A stretch of DNA of 64,000 nt from Rhytidiadelphus loreus (Eukaryota > Streptophyta > Bryopsida > Hypnales > Hylocomiaceae), in assembly GCA_947034895.1 (NCBI GenBank), contig OX344762.1, positions 75,386,981-75,450,980 of the forward strand, read 5' to 3'. Below are positions 37,545-49,200 of this stretch, one piece after another (within the stretch, counting starts at the first letter, position 1; every line of letters starts with the position of its first letter). The translations under genes were made by a program, and so were the position numbers. Under the pieces are notes generated by a model, which worked only from the letters and a program-made list of their open reading frames with translations, had not been told where the DNA came from and did not search any database.

Positions 37545-39044
37545 TGGTGTTGTATGGAAACAAGGTTGGAGAGTGGCAATTAGGAGATTATTGGTTGGTA
37601 TCAGCACCATTGTTTGTAAATTCAGAGAGGTTGTTGGGAATGGAGAATCGGAGACCTCGTTGTGAGGTGGCATCAGTGACGCTCCACAACACACACAATG
37701 CAGAAGGAGAGTGGATTCCTACGAGGTATGAGAGATCATCATGGGTGAGGCTCAATCTAGGTAGAGTTGGAACTTGGGCTCGAGAAGCTTGCCGGCATGG
37801 AGGTGACAGCATGAGAGGGTCTTACAAAGTGCAAATAATGGACTTTAGGTTCAAATTTGACCATTGCAAGACTGTTTCCAAGAAGCCCGAATTAGAGGGT
37901 GTGTTGGTCAGACATACTTACCATAGACATCAAGTCCTTTTGGATCCAGAAATTTGCCATGATCGTGTCCATTGCAACTGTAAGTCTTCCTTTTCACCAT
38001 GAATGGATTTGAGGCTGTTCCAACCAGTGGTTGTAGCTTTTCAGGGCTATTAATTCACAATGGTGTGTTGTCTGTTGGAAACAGTTCTATACCAATCCTT
38101 CTTTGAGGATTGGGTGGACCCTGATTCTATACTCGGAGTAATTGTTGTTGTTCACAGCGATGTTGGCGAGGCAGGCTGCAATGGGCATTCCTACAATGAC
38201 CTGCTTGATAATGGTATCTTTTTTTCTAACTTGGTCTGTGTTCCATCTACCCCTGGGATTCTAAACGGTTCAGTTGAGCCACTGCCGTTGCTAGCATTCA
38301 ATGACCCAGATTGGCCGCTCCCAGACATGCACACCAGCGAGGCTTTCAGAGCCAAGTTTAGGTCCGACTTCTAGTCTGTTACCAAAGCCACCACTAGGAG
38401 CCGTATGGGACATCTCCAGTGGTTTATTCCTTTGCACGTTTTTGTTGATCTTTTTGCCCCAGATGGAGACACGATGAGACGGACATCCACCCTCTACGTT
38501 GTCAACAACCCCTCTAGCGAGCTATTCACAAGCCTCATGGACCTAGGTTGGCATCAAAAAACTTGTGTTCGGTAAGGATATTGTTAGGTGCACAATCTCC
38601 TTGCACACTGTAATGTTTAGGTGAATATACTTCTGTTTCCACTGCCCTTTTATTGGGTTGTTGCACTATAACCACTTTTGAACTGTTCTGCACCTTAGAA
38701 GCAAAGTTGCTCTGACATGTGTTGTGCGACACAGGTATCATGTAGGGCGATCAATGCTATATTCGAATTTCAAGTATCAAAGAGAACGTCTTGTGCAAGA
38801 TGGGGTGAGTTGGCAACAAATTGACCAAGTACAGGAGGAAGATATGGTGGTTCTGCCTTGTGTGTTTCAAGGTGTGACGGTGGCATGTTTTCAAGTGGGT
38901 CGAACATGGCTGTTGTCACATGTTCGTAGAGAGGTTTCAATTACCTTAGGCAATGTGGTTCCAGATGACTTCCGCTTTAGGGTGACTCAGTTTGGGTTTC
39001 CTCATATCAACGTAAATCCAAGGCATGAAGGGTCCAACACATAG
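37545..39044 (+). pseudogene. Gene A: unknown spliced protein of the large element
   Basis: Three exons join in phase: 37,545-37,979, 38,085-38,571 and 38,735-39,044 (TAG). Both introns have GT-AG sites and leave consistent split codons. The first exon is bounded on the left by an acceptor-like TATAG, so more 5' exons may exist; there is no good start codon. One in-frame TAG (38,372-38,374) breaks exon 2, with clear coding sequence on both sides. The protein is unrecognised: it has a Cys/His-rich stretch near HDRVHCNC at the first junction, an RSRMGHLQWFIPLHVFVDLF stretch, and an ARG/aromatic-rich C-terminal region around GVTVACFQVGRTWL. The first intron ends with CTGTTGGAAACAG, so the dispersed 11-mer provides its acceptor. 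It converges on gene B. Confidence 0.6.
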
Positions 39045-39497
39045 CCCAAGTCCTACCTCCTTGGACTTTCAAAATAGTGGCATTGAGCACCTAGTTAGGA
39101 CAACTTGTGAGAGATAGTACAAGTGTGCTTTTTGGTCACGATGGGAACAACTCGGTATTTAAGAGGATATAGCATTAGGGTCAATATGTTCCCAACAGCC
39201 ATGGTAGGGACTACTCTACAGCTGCATGTACTCAATCTGAACATTGTTTTTTACCACATAATACAATGCCTAGTTTTTTTACCTACTCCATGTTGCAAAC
39301 AACGTTCCGAAGCACAACACAATGAAATATGGCAATAGGTGAACAACATGGAACAGGGTTGTACATAAACTGTGTATTTTTATTATTCAAAATGTTCGCA
39401 AGGGCAAAATTCCTCTAACAAGCTGGAGACTATGGGGTAAGTTTCCAACGGCGTCAGAACTAAACTATATACAAAGTCCTTCACTCATCAACGAAAA

Positions 39498-41700
39498 TCA
39501 AAGAGCATCAACCAACGCATCCAAATTGGCTGAACTTGAAGTAGCAGATCCCGAATGCTCGGTTGCGGAATCATCATTACTTGGGTCACCTTCAGAATCT
39601 TCTTCTGGAGCGACGGGTGTTGATGGCCTTGCCTCTTCTATTGGCAACTTTTGTTCAAATTCACGCACAACAACCCCCTTACTTTCTTCTTTCTTTGAAG
39701 AGTCTGTTGTTGTTGGTCTAGAGACGATGTTCACATCAGACTGTTGTTTTGTTCTCACTTCTTTCTTTGTATCTCCTACTGATGTACGGACTGGTGGAGT
39801 TGGTGGCACTCGCGGTTTTAAGGGTTCAGCCACTTGCTTCTCATCTTCACACACCTTCTTCCGCTCTACCTTCTGCTGATGTGCCAATGCTTGATTTGCT
39901 GTTGGAAACATAACACATGTGAGGCATCAACCACAAGAATAACACATGTTCTTCATGGTTACAATTACACATTGGCACAGAATAGCAGAATACAATCTAA
40001 ATGTAAGGAACGTACTGTGAATATATAACGTTGTAATGGCCGCAGCTAATGCTTCTGTATAATTACTTCCATGAGGGCGGCCAACAAAACATGAAAAGGG
40101 CTTTAGGGCTTTAGGTGTGATGGCAGTCCCTGACTGTGCAGAAAAGGGTGCCATACATGTGAAGGTTAAAGGCCCCTTAATGTGGACTTCGTGCTTTGAG
40201 GACTTGGAGGGCGGTTGACCATCATTCAGCAGTAGTATTGGCTTCCCTCTTCTTCGTTACAAATGAGGAAGACTCAGGGATAGGCACCCCTTTCTCTTTC
40301 GGAGTAGGATTTACCTTCTCTGTTTCTAACACGTCAAATCCCCACGATTCCAACCATTGAGAATTGCAACGTTCTTTGCACCGTGGACAAATGCGACATC
40401 CTGAAAGAAGTTTTGGCCACAAGCACCACGGATGAAACAGACAACCACAAGAAAACGGTATTGTGCTGTTGGAAACAAACATGAGCGAGCAGTTTGCACA
40501 TGGTGCGTCCAATTTGATCTGTGGCGAAACACCTTTCTCTAGACACTTGTTCCCAACAGGCTTCTTCGGCCGGATGGAGTACTGAGATGCTTTCTCCATT
40601 GCCACCTTCTTCTGCACCTCTTCCAACGCCTGCTCGTAATTCAAGTAACATTGTTTTTCTTTCTCAAAGTTTGTCTTCAAGGTAGCCACTTTCTCTTAGG
40701 CCGACTCCAACTTATCGTTATTCAAATCAATGTCTTTGCTGATTTGTCTACACAAGCCTTCTCTTCCAACTTTCCGGCTTTACCAAGGTCCTTGCTCTTC
40801 TTGCGCAAATCATCCTTCAACATATTAAGCCTCTCATCTTCTGTTTCATACTCTTGGTAGCAACCTTCCATTCTTTTGCACTTGTCAAAAAGTCTGACAT
40901 TAATGCTTCAATACCATGGAGGGCAATGCATTTCTCTTGCACTTCCTTCGACAATTCATCCAACTTCGTTGTGCCACTGAGCTGAACTCCAGCGTGGTGA
41001 ACTCCACCTTGCTGAACTCCATCATCATAAACTCCCACGTTCTCAACAAAGTATTCAGAACACGCCTTCAACATGCCCGCCAGTTGCTGCCTCAATGCTG
41101 GAGGGCCTAGCTTTATCAAGTTGTTGCGCGCGTGGTTCAAGCGCTCCTCTGTCACCTTTGCTGCGGCCGCTACCCAATTCACCTTGTTCTTGCGTCCATC
41201 TCTGCCTTTGTGGTAGAAGACACGCGCCCATAGAAAGGTCTGGCTAAACGCCTTGTTGTTGGGAGAATCGCCATATACACGTTGGTACATCTTTAAGTAC
41301 GCTTTCCGAGATCTACTATCCTTGCACCTTTCCAACAAGTGCCTCATCTTGTTCGCACCTTCACTGCAAGGCCAATCATCTTCATACATTGATGTTGGAA
41401 CCATACTCTTCGTGACCTCTTTTGGCAAATACCCTTCCTTACATAGTCCTACCACCCTATGAAAGAATCCCTCGTCATAAACTGCCTTTTTTCTCCCTAA
41501 CAAGCACAATGCCAACGCTTCTAACTTCTCTCTCAGAGTTGTTGGAATTTCCTCTAATGGGAACGACGCATCCCATAAGTCCATAACAGGTCCAGTGGCG
41601 CAGCTTCTAACTTCAACGGAGATTGACATTCCTCCGCGTGCTGAGCGGCTTTTCCTTTCACAAGGCTCTTGGCACGACTACTTCTGTTTCCACTAGACAT
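39498..41700 (-). pseudogene. Gene B: coiled-coil and RING-like protein, paralogue of C
   Basis: The ATG at 41,700 opens a short basic N-terminus that must shift frame to join the long frame from 41,629. The conserved domain has DASFPLEEIP, VYDEGFFHRVV, NNKAFSQTFLWARVF, VNWVAAAAK and LNHARNNLIKLGPPALRQQLA, each matched in C. Next comes a Lys/Glu-rich coiled coil broken by two frameshifts and a TAA near 40,700. The RING-like domain (about 40,510-40,350) has CANC, CGC, HPWC, CRICPRC. A further coding stretch ends at a GTACGT donor (40,015); intron 39,899-40,015 separates a Ser/Pro/Glu-rich tail ending at 39,498. The intron phase matches that of C. Metal-binding residues are kept, but frameshifts make this copy non-functional as read. 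Function unknown; DNA or protein binding is a guess. Confidence 0.7.
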
Positions 41701-44051
41701 GTTTGGAACAGACTAGAGAATAAAAAAAAACTAATACAAAGCAAGTGCAGACACGAAACTAGCAATGGAAACAGAGCATGGAAAAATGGAGAACACAATT
41801 GTTGATGAGGTAGGGTTTAGGGTGGTGTTTAGGGTGATTGCAATGCACTCAAAGCTGACAGACGTCTTTCACCTACAGGATTAAATCGAATGCCTATTCA
41901 GTAGCCTCAGTAGACGTTGATTGTACATGTTGCGTGTGATCATGATGGAAATTGAAGAAAAGTTTAACAAGACATCTTAAGAAGCTCACAGTTTGGTACT
42001 GGATTACTGATGACTTTGCGCTGGGGCACTCAAGGCTGGGCTGAAGTGTGTAAGCTTATTGTATGTGGAGTTCACTTGTTGACCACCATCCCTTTTTTAA
42101 ATTTTTTGTGAAAGTACCAAATGGTGATCACTTAAAATTTGGTGAAGGAGTGTATTTATACATTCATCCAGAATTATGACCAAAAATCACCTTTCAATCA
42201 CATTCATGTTCTCTTTCATCCAAATTTGGCGATTTCATCCATGTGTCTAGTGTAAATGGAAAATTTCCAGCAAAAATAGATTAGTTTTTTGGACAAAATG
42301 TATAAAGTCATTTTGCAATGGTGCAATCTAGCCCTATGGTGCCAAAGAAATTGGGCTCGTGACCAAGCAATGGCCCTTTGCATGCTTACCTGTAACTTTT
42401 CTATATGAATGGTGAACTAGGGCCTAAAAAATTTATACGACTTAAGATCTTCACAGACTTCAACATGTAGAAAGCTAGAGTTTAGCATAGTTGGGTTCAT
42501 GTTTTTAGTAAAAGGAAGATTATTTCTAGTATTAGCAATTGAAATTCATGAATTTGCCAAAAATTAAAAGTCTTCAAATGAAATTAGTGTTTTCTTTGAA
42601 GTTTCAATGTCAATACTACGTAGGCCATCTTGACTTTTCTTATCACTTGGCTGAAAATTAAAATATGCATAAATTTGTAATTTTATGATTACATCTAGAA
42701 TTATTGAGATATTCATGAGGTGTTTGACTATATTAGAATATTTATGATTTCATCATTCCAAAGTGGGAAGATTTTATACTTATAGAAAGGATTGTTGGCA
42801 AATGTACTTTTGAAAAAAAATTAGTGAACCATTAAAAAAAGTATAGGGTACTTATGACCAAAAATTTAGTGTACTTCAAAAAAATTTATTCTACTTTTGA
42901 AGAAATGTGCCGCTTACTTTAAAATTAAGATAAATCTTTTTTCAACATGTCGAGTATTATAATCAAGTTTCCTTGAATTTGCATAAATTTGTAAGCCAAA
43001 TTTATACCATTTAAATGCATTTTTAATGTAAAAACAATTCAAAGTCTTCTAGTGTACTTTTGGAAAAAAAACTAAGTATGATTCAGTGTACTTTTGAAAA
43101 AAAAATTGTGTGATTTTGGAAAAATATATAATGTGCTTTTTCAAAAAAATAGTCTACTTCTAAAAAACAAGGTCACTGTACCAAATACAGTAGTGAACTA
43201 GTGTGAAAAAACGCAGACCCAAATATAGTGTTCTTTTCTGACACAAATGGTATAGAATACTATGGAAATGTGTAGGCTATTTATTGACCAATTTTGAGTG
43301 ACCAATTATATGGTTTCAAGTTGGAAGAAAGAATAAATTCTATGTATTTATATGGTTTATATGAAACTCACTAGTCCTAAAGGAAATTGTCATTCTAAAG
43401 CACGCAACACTATCTTTTCCAATGCCAAGAGCACAAAAAACCCTAAACTATAGTATAATTCCATATTAGATATTCACTTGGTAAATTGGAACAAATATAT
43501 TACCAATATGATCTAGGCTTGCAAAATTTATTGTGTAAAGTATTAAATAAATATTGCCATATATTTAATGTCACCATTGATATAGTATGAAATGTAGTAT
43601 AAAATTAGGCAAAATATAAAGTGTAAACCTTGATATAGTGTAGAATGTTTTATGTTTAGGGTTGTTTCCACCATGAGATGCACTTGTGTAATTGAACTGA
43701 CTATTTAGTAATGTTGATGGAGTATTGTATTCAATTCATGGATCAGCTTTGATTGTACAATGATTACCATCATTTCAACGTTTCCACCATGAGATAACAC
43801 CTAATTCACTTAATGATTTGAGGCCCAGCAAGTGCTTCATTTATTGTTGGCGTCGAGTGCACAAGGAAAACAATGCACTTATACTAGCCATTCTAGTTCC
43901 ATTTCCATGTCTTCATGTCATGCCTAGTTTGAACCATTCTAGCTTCATTTCCCTGTCTTCTTCCTCCTCTGATTTGGGCTTACCAGGCATTGTTCCAGAG
44001 TCTCAAACACACTTTTAGTTACCGATTCATCTACGGAGTTGCACATACAAT
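41701..44051. other. Divergent interval between genes B and C
   Basis: This 2.3 kb should hold the 5' regions of the divergent B and C genes. A dispersed repeat lies at 42,084-42,350, and a low-complexity tract where GTGTACTTTTGAAAAAA-like phrases recur lies at about 42,800-43,190. TTTCCACCATGAGAT occurs twice, near 43,665 and 43,790. No gene seen. Confidence 0.5.
42084..42350. repeat. Dispersed repeat, related to 62,340-62,590
   Basis: It shares GATCACTTAAAATTTGGTGA, TTTCATCCAAATTTG and a GGTGC end with 62,340-62,590 in the same order and orientation. One end also resembles the arms of the inverted-repeat element at 21,071-21,912. Non-coding. Confidence 0.65.
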
Positions 44052-45957
44052 ATGGGGAGATATCCCAATCGTTCTTGCACTACAAAGAAGGAAGGTCGGC
44101 TTGGAACATCCCCCACAAAGGTGGAGGACAATCCCACCAATTTGGATGAGGAACAAACTAGCCTTGTTGCTTTCAACGCAATAGTAGACGATGAATTCCA
44201 AGACCCAATTCCGATGGCAAGAATTCCGGAAGAAATCAAGGAGCGTATGGTATCTGTTGCCCCCATGCTTCAAGGTCATGACGGTGTATATGATGCGCGC
44301 TTCTTCACTGTGATTGCTAGGCTAAGCGCCACTGGCGTTCAAGTCGACTAGGTCTTGCAGCAGATGCCGGTTACTGACAAGGAGATCCTACTGAAATGGA
44401 AGACGCGGGCAGATCCATACCGCTTTCCAATGAATTTGTGTGTTGACAACGAACAAGTGGCACAATTCTATGCACAACATAGGGTTGTGTACGGAGGTCA
44501 GCCTTGCAACGATGCCTTCTCTTTGAGGTTCTTACGCGCATGCTTTGCCACATTTGTGCACAAGGTACAAGTTGACTGGGTATCAAAGGCGATCAAGAGG
44601 CGCAATATACGGATGGATCAGAAGAAGCTAAACCGGCACAGATTGGGTCCAGTGGCAATTCGAGAGCAACTTGCCACCTTGTGTGCCATTGTCAACAGTT
44701 CCACCCCACCTTCTAATAGCAACAAAGACTCCAAGAGAAATTCAAAGATAAGGAAAGGTTTCTCATCAGTAAGGAAGGCGGAATCGGAGTTGAAGGAGTT
44801 GATCTCGCTTCGTGATTCATCGATGATGGCCTCTTGCAGGCATTGGCGGAATCAAAGGAGGCACTGGTAATTTGTATACGAGACCAAGAAACTTTGTAGG
44901 AGCAATATGATACTCTAATGCAAGCAACTTTGGAGTTCAAACGCCAAGGCAACCATGCAATGTCAACGGTAAAGTGGGTGGAGGGGCGAGATATGTTGGA
45001 GAGGTTGATCAAAATGGTGGACTCAAAAGAAAGGGCCGAAGCGACAATACAGGTCATTGAAGGTGAGCAGTTGGAATTGTCAAAAAGGACTGTTGCCTAC
45101 AGCAATAGTGCTGTTGCAGAAGCAAAGGAGAAGCTACAAAGGCTTAGAAGGTCTTCTTTGGTGTTGTGCCCATGGGCTCCATTCATATATCCAACAAGCA
45201 AATCTATCCCTTACATGTGGAAAACAGAACCCAATTTTTGTGTAGTTTGTCCGAAAAAAGGTTTTGTAGCACGTGTTGTGATCATTGCTTCATGTGGTTG
45301 TGAATTTCACCCGATGTGCATTGCCACATTGATGGCCGAGCATAAAGACATCTGCCCCTGATGTGAAGAGAAGTTCAGTGGAGCTTGGATGGCTCAATTT
45401 GGATATCCTCTTACACCCAACATGACGACAGACGTTTCCAACATGAAAACAAGGTTGGCTGAGGAAGTTGCTGCAAACTTAGGTGAGTTGATTCACATCC
45501 CAACACCGTTTGCTTCTATGTTTCGATGCTTATTTGCTGCAAATTTGAATTGTTTCTTAAATGTCTTGCAGCCAATAAGTCGATTCTTGAAGTAGTGATC
45601 CAGAATGACACTGAAGATGTGGCGATGGAAGAAAATAGTAACATGCCCGGTGGTGGAGGTACGTTTCCAACTCTTCCTGTTGGAGACATCATTGAATCAG
45701 GCCTCGCAATGACACCAACAATGGGAATGGAAAGTTTGTCTCAAGGGCCACTCAGTTTTGCTATATCTGTGACCTCACCCACTGGTGCCAAAATCCGCCT
45801 ACTTCCAGATGGCACTTCAACTTCAATTTCAACTTCAAAAAGAGACACATCTTTTAACTCCTCCACACCTGCAGTAGGACGTCCGCTCCAATTCAATGTC
45901 TTGTTTGGACAGGACAGAGTGGTTTCAATCAACAGGACCCCTTCTACCAGGCCTTAA
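44052..45957 (+). pseudogene. Gene C: coiled-coil and RING-like protein, paralogue of B
   Basis: The ATG at 44,052 starts a basic N-terminus, followed by the B/C domain: VYDARFFTVIARL, NDAFSLRFLRACF, VDWVSKAIK and LNRHRLGPVAIREQLA. A coiled coil follows, then a RING-like set CVVC, CGC, HPMC, CPxC (about 45,238-45,365). Exon 1 ends at 45,482 and exon 2 runs 45,572-45,957 (TAA); the 89-base intron has the same position and phase as that of B. Breaks are a TAG at 44,349-44,351, a frameshift near 44,825, a TAG at 44,897-44,899, and a TGA at 45,359-45,361 exactly where B has an Arg codon in CPRC, so the last is readily explained by CGA to TGA. TGTTGGAAACA lies 11 bases after the stop. The tail is Ser/Thr/Pro-rich. 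Divergent from B, convergent on D. Confidence 0.7.
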
Positions 45958-46256
45958 AATATACTAGATGTTGGAAACAAGGGATGAGTGTTTTCTACTG
46001 CTATAGTTATATCCTGGGATTAGTACATAGATTTTGACTTTCATACTCAAATTCAATATATACACATAAATGCTAAGAACTGGATATCTTTTTTTTGGGG
46101 GGGGGGGGCAAGCAGAGTTGTGAACCTGTGCAATCTCAATTAAAAAAACTTTAAAATATACTTTTGAATGCCACTACTATAGCTTGTTTTCTGTTGTTTC
46201 TACGTGCCTAACCATATGTATAGGATTTGAAGTACATCTAGCAATAAATTTGAACC

Positions 46257-49200
46257 TTAATAATCATGTAAATTTTCACTTTGTTCTTCAAAATTGTCTA
46301 CGCTGCCTTCAGTTGGAACACTCTCACTGTACGCCACATTTGGAGAAGTGTCTTCCGCACCCTCGGTTACAACTTCTTGTACCCAAACTCTACCTACTCG
46401 TATTCTGTCTTCCCTCCACATTCTAGCTGCATCCATTGCATTTGAAGTAGTATAGGCTATCTTCTTCTTAAGCTTTGTTGCTGCCATGTTTGCATTAGTT
46501 ACAAGTGACCTCGCACTGTGTGCTTCCCGTAGTCGTTCTTGCTTTGTAAACCTGTGTTGTATGTTTCTATACCAATGTTGGTACTGTTGCACAATGGCAC
46601 TTGTTCTGTCTTTTGTGCCACCATGCTGAGTGTGGTGCTGATTAGCAACCTTAGCTGCATGATGTGATTTTTCCATACCTTAGTTGTTCTAAACAGCTAG
46701 GCTCCCATATGTTTCCACATACCAAGGACCATGCCAAACTAGGTTATGCTACAAAACAATCCTGAAACAAATTAGTTACAAATCCTAAATAACATGTGTT
46801 TCTCACATGGCAACAATTTAGTCAGAAACGATGTACTCCTAAACCATGAAGACATTGATAGGCACTTCCAAACTCGTACATATCACCCCCGTAACAATAA
46901 CAGGGATGTAAGCATGTTGGCAACACAAGCAGTCAAAACTCACCATATAATGAGTGATATGGTCTTCTCCAAAGAACTTTATGTATAGACGCCCTATGTA
47001 TCAATTTTTCCCTTAAAAGTGTCGATTTGTTGTCTATCCAAGGAAAGCCCCACCAAATATGGAAACACTTCTTCCAACGCTTTCCACATTTCTACCCTAT
47101 CCAAACATTGTCTACCTTGATGGAGGGTGTTGTTTTCTGAGCGCAAAACATCTTTCCATACTCGATCCTGCCCTGACCAAGTCAATGGTTGGAACATTCT
47201 AGTTGCAGTCACTCCGCTAAGGAAGGGTTTGATGGGAACATTGTTCGAAGCACCACTAAGTGTTGTGTCCTTCATTATGCGTACGTTGCCATCATGAAGC
47301 CCAGCTGCTGACAACGTCTTCTCCATATTCTCTATGGCGACATGTTGACGGTCCTCATTCTCCATGTTCCAAATGAACATGAAGTGCAAGTGAAGAATTT
47401 TCTCCATTAGACATCCTTGGCAAGGCATGCAATGTACAAATATGTACCCTCTCAAGTGGTATCAACAGAATAGGTTTCCATCGTGGCTCTCCATCAATGG
47501 ACAATGGTTTGGAGAGAACGTTACCAGCAAATAGACCTCCATGCCATGTATGTTTCCTTCTTCTGACTTCTGAAGCAGCACCCCCCTGCGTTCCCAGCAT
47601 TGGTTTGGTCCTTTGTTGGTTACAGTAGATGCATGAATGAATGGCATTGGCACCATGTTTCAATCTGTACAAACACTTGATTGTCTTCATATCTGTTGAC
47701 AAATGCCACTCCACTTTGAAGTTTTCAACACCTTCAACATATAGCAGTTGTCCTCCATCTTGTGCCTTGATCAGTGCAGGAAATTGTGTCTGTTGGAACA
47801 CCCACTGGAGGACCTCATGTGACTCCTTGGCAACCTCAAAACATGCAATAGGCCATATTTCAGTTTCAGACTAAACCGAAAAGTACCTGTCATCAGTCTT
47901 TTGTATGCTGCTATCTAAAGCACAATTCATAAGGGTTAAACTAACCCTTTCAAATTTCCTGCCATGCACAATCTCTGCTTTGTCCATCTTTAATACAAAA
48001 ACCAATGGATTGTCTCCTACCTCTGCACATGTTTCCAACACTTCCATATTTCAATATTTTACACAAAGTAAACCAATGAATAACACGTCAGGCAGTACAT
48101 TTCATAGATGTTGGAAACAAGATGAAGTACTCACCTTCAGTAGTGAAACCGTACAGCTTCACCATAGTTTTTTGCACAACTTCAATGTCGACAAACAATG
48201 AGTTTTTAGATGTCAAGACAACTTGTGTTATTTCTAATTTCTTTTTCTTTCCTTTGGCATTGGGCACTGGACCTTGCGCTACAATCTCCAAGGTACTATC
48301 AATATAGTAATAGTCACCTACAAGATCCTTCAAGCTTCCATTCAGTTATGTTCTCAACAGCAAAACCTGATGAACATTCCGGGGACACTATGTAAGGAAC
48401 CCAAACCTAAACAATTGCATGCAAATTAATCTAAACAGCAAGCTTGTTTCCAACGTAGTATGCTACTCATGGAATGGGCTAAGTAATACCTTGTGCAGAT
48501 TTGGCAAAAAAATTGGTTTCAGTTGCTTGTCCACGAGCTACACACGCCCTTTGATCGATTTGTAGATTTCACCATATCCTCTTTGGACACTCCTGTAATA
48601 TCACATGCTGCCAATATTGCTTCTGTTCCCAACTCCTTGCCAATTTTATCGAGATAGTAGTTGGTCATTCTAGTAGCAGCAAAACTGTTCCTTGGATTTG
48701 ACACCAAGGCCAATGTCTCTCCTTGCGTTAGAAATTCGCCTAAACCCTGTCCTGTCCCATCTTGTAAATTCCTATCGCCACACAACCGCTTCCTACCCTT
48801 TGACACCTTGTTTGATGCATGTATGGACTGAACGGCAATCGGTTGCAACAAGCTACGAATCTTAGCAATACATGCTCTTGCGGCGCCACCAGTCTTGACT
48901 AATTGAGATAGTCCTTTGGATGCTCTTAGTTGCACTCCTACAAGAGTACTAACCATTCATTCAATTTTCCTCTTAAACCTCACCACTGACTTTCTTGCTT
49001 CTTTGAGATCATGCTCCAGTCGCCGCAATTCTAAATCTCAGCTTCACGGCCCTGTTGTTGGGCCATTAGAATGTTGTTGTTGTAAGACTCCTCGTTCTTC
49101 TCGAAGGCTTGCTCAAGCCCTGCACATCTAGACCTCAATGCATTAGATTCGCATTTCAATACACTACAAGAGAAAGGGGTGTATTAAGTGCAATTTTAAG

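Noticed and set aside
42800..43190. Repeating GTGTACTTTTGAAAAAA phrase as a satellite array
   Set aside because: Period and sequence are too irregular; treated as low complexity.
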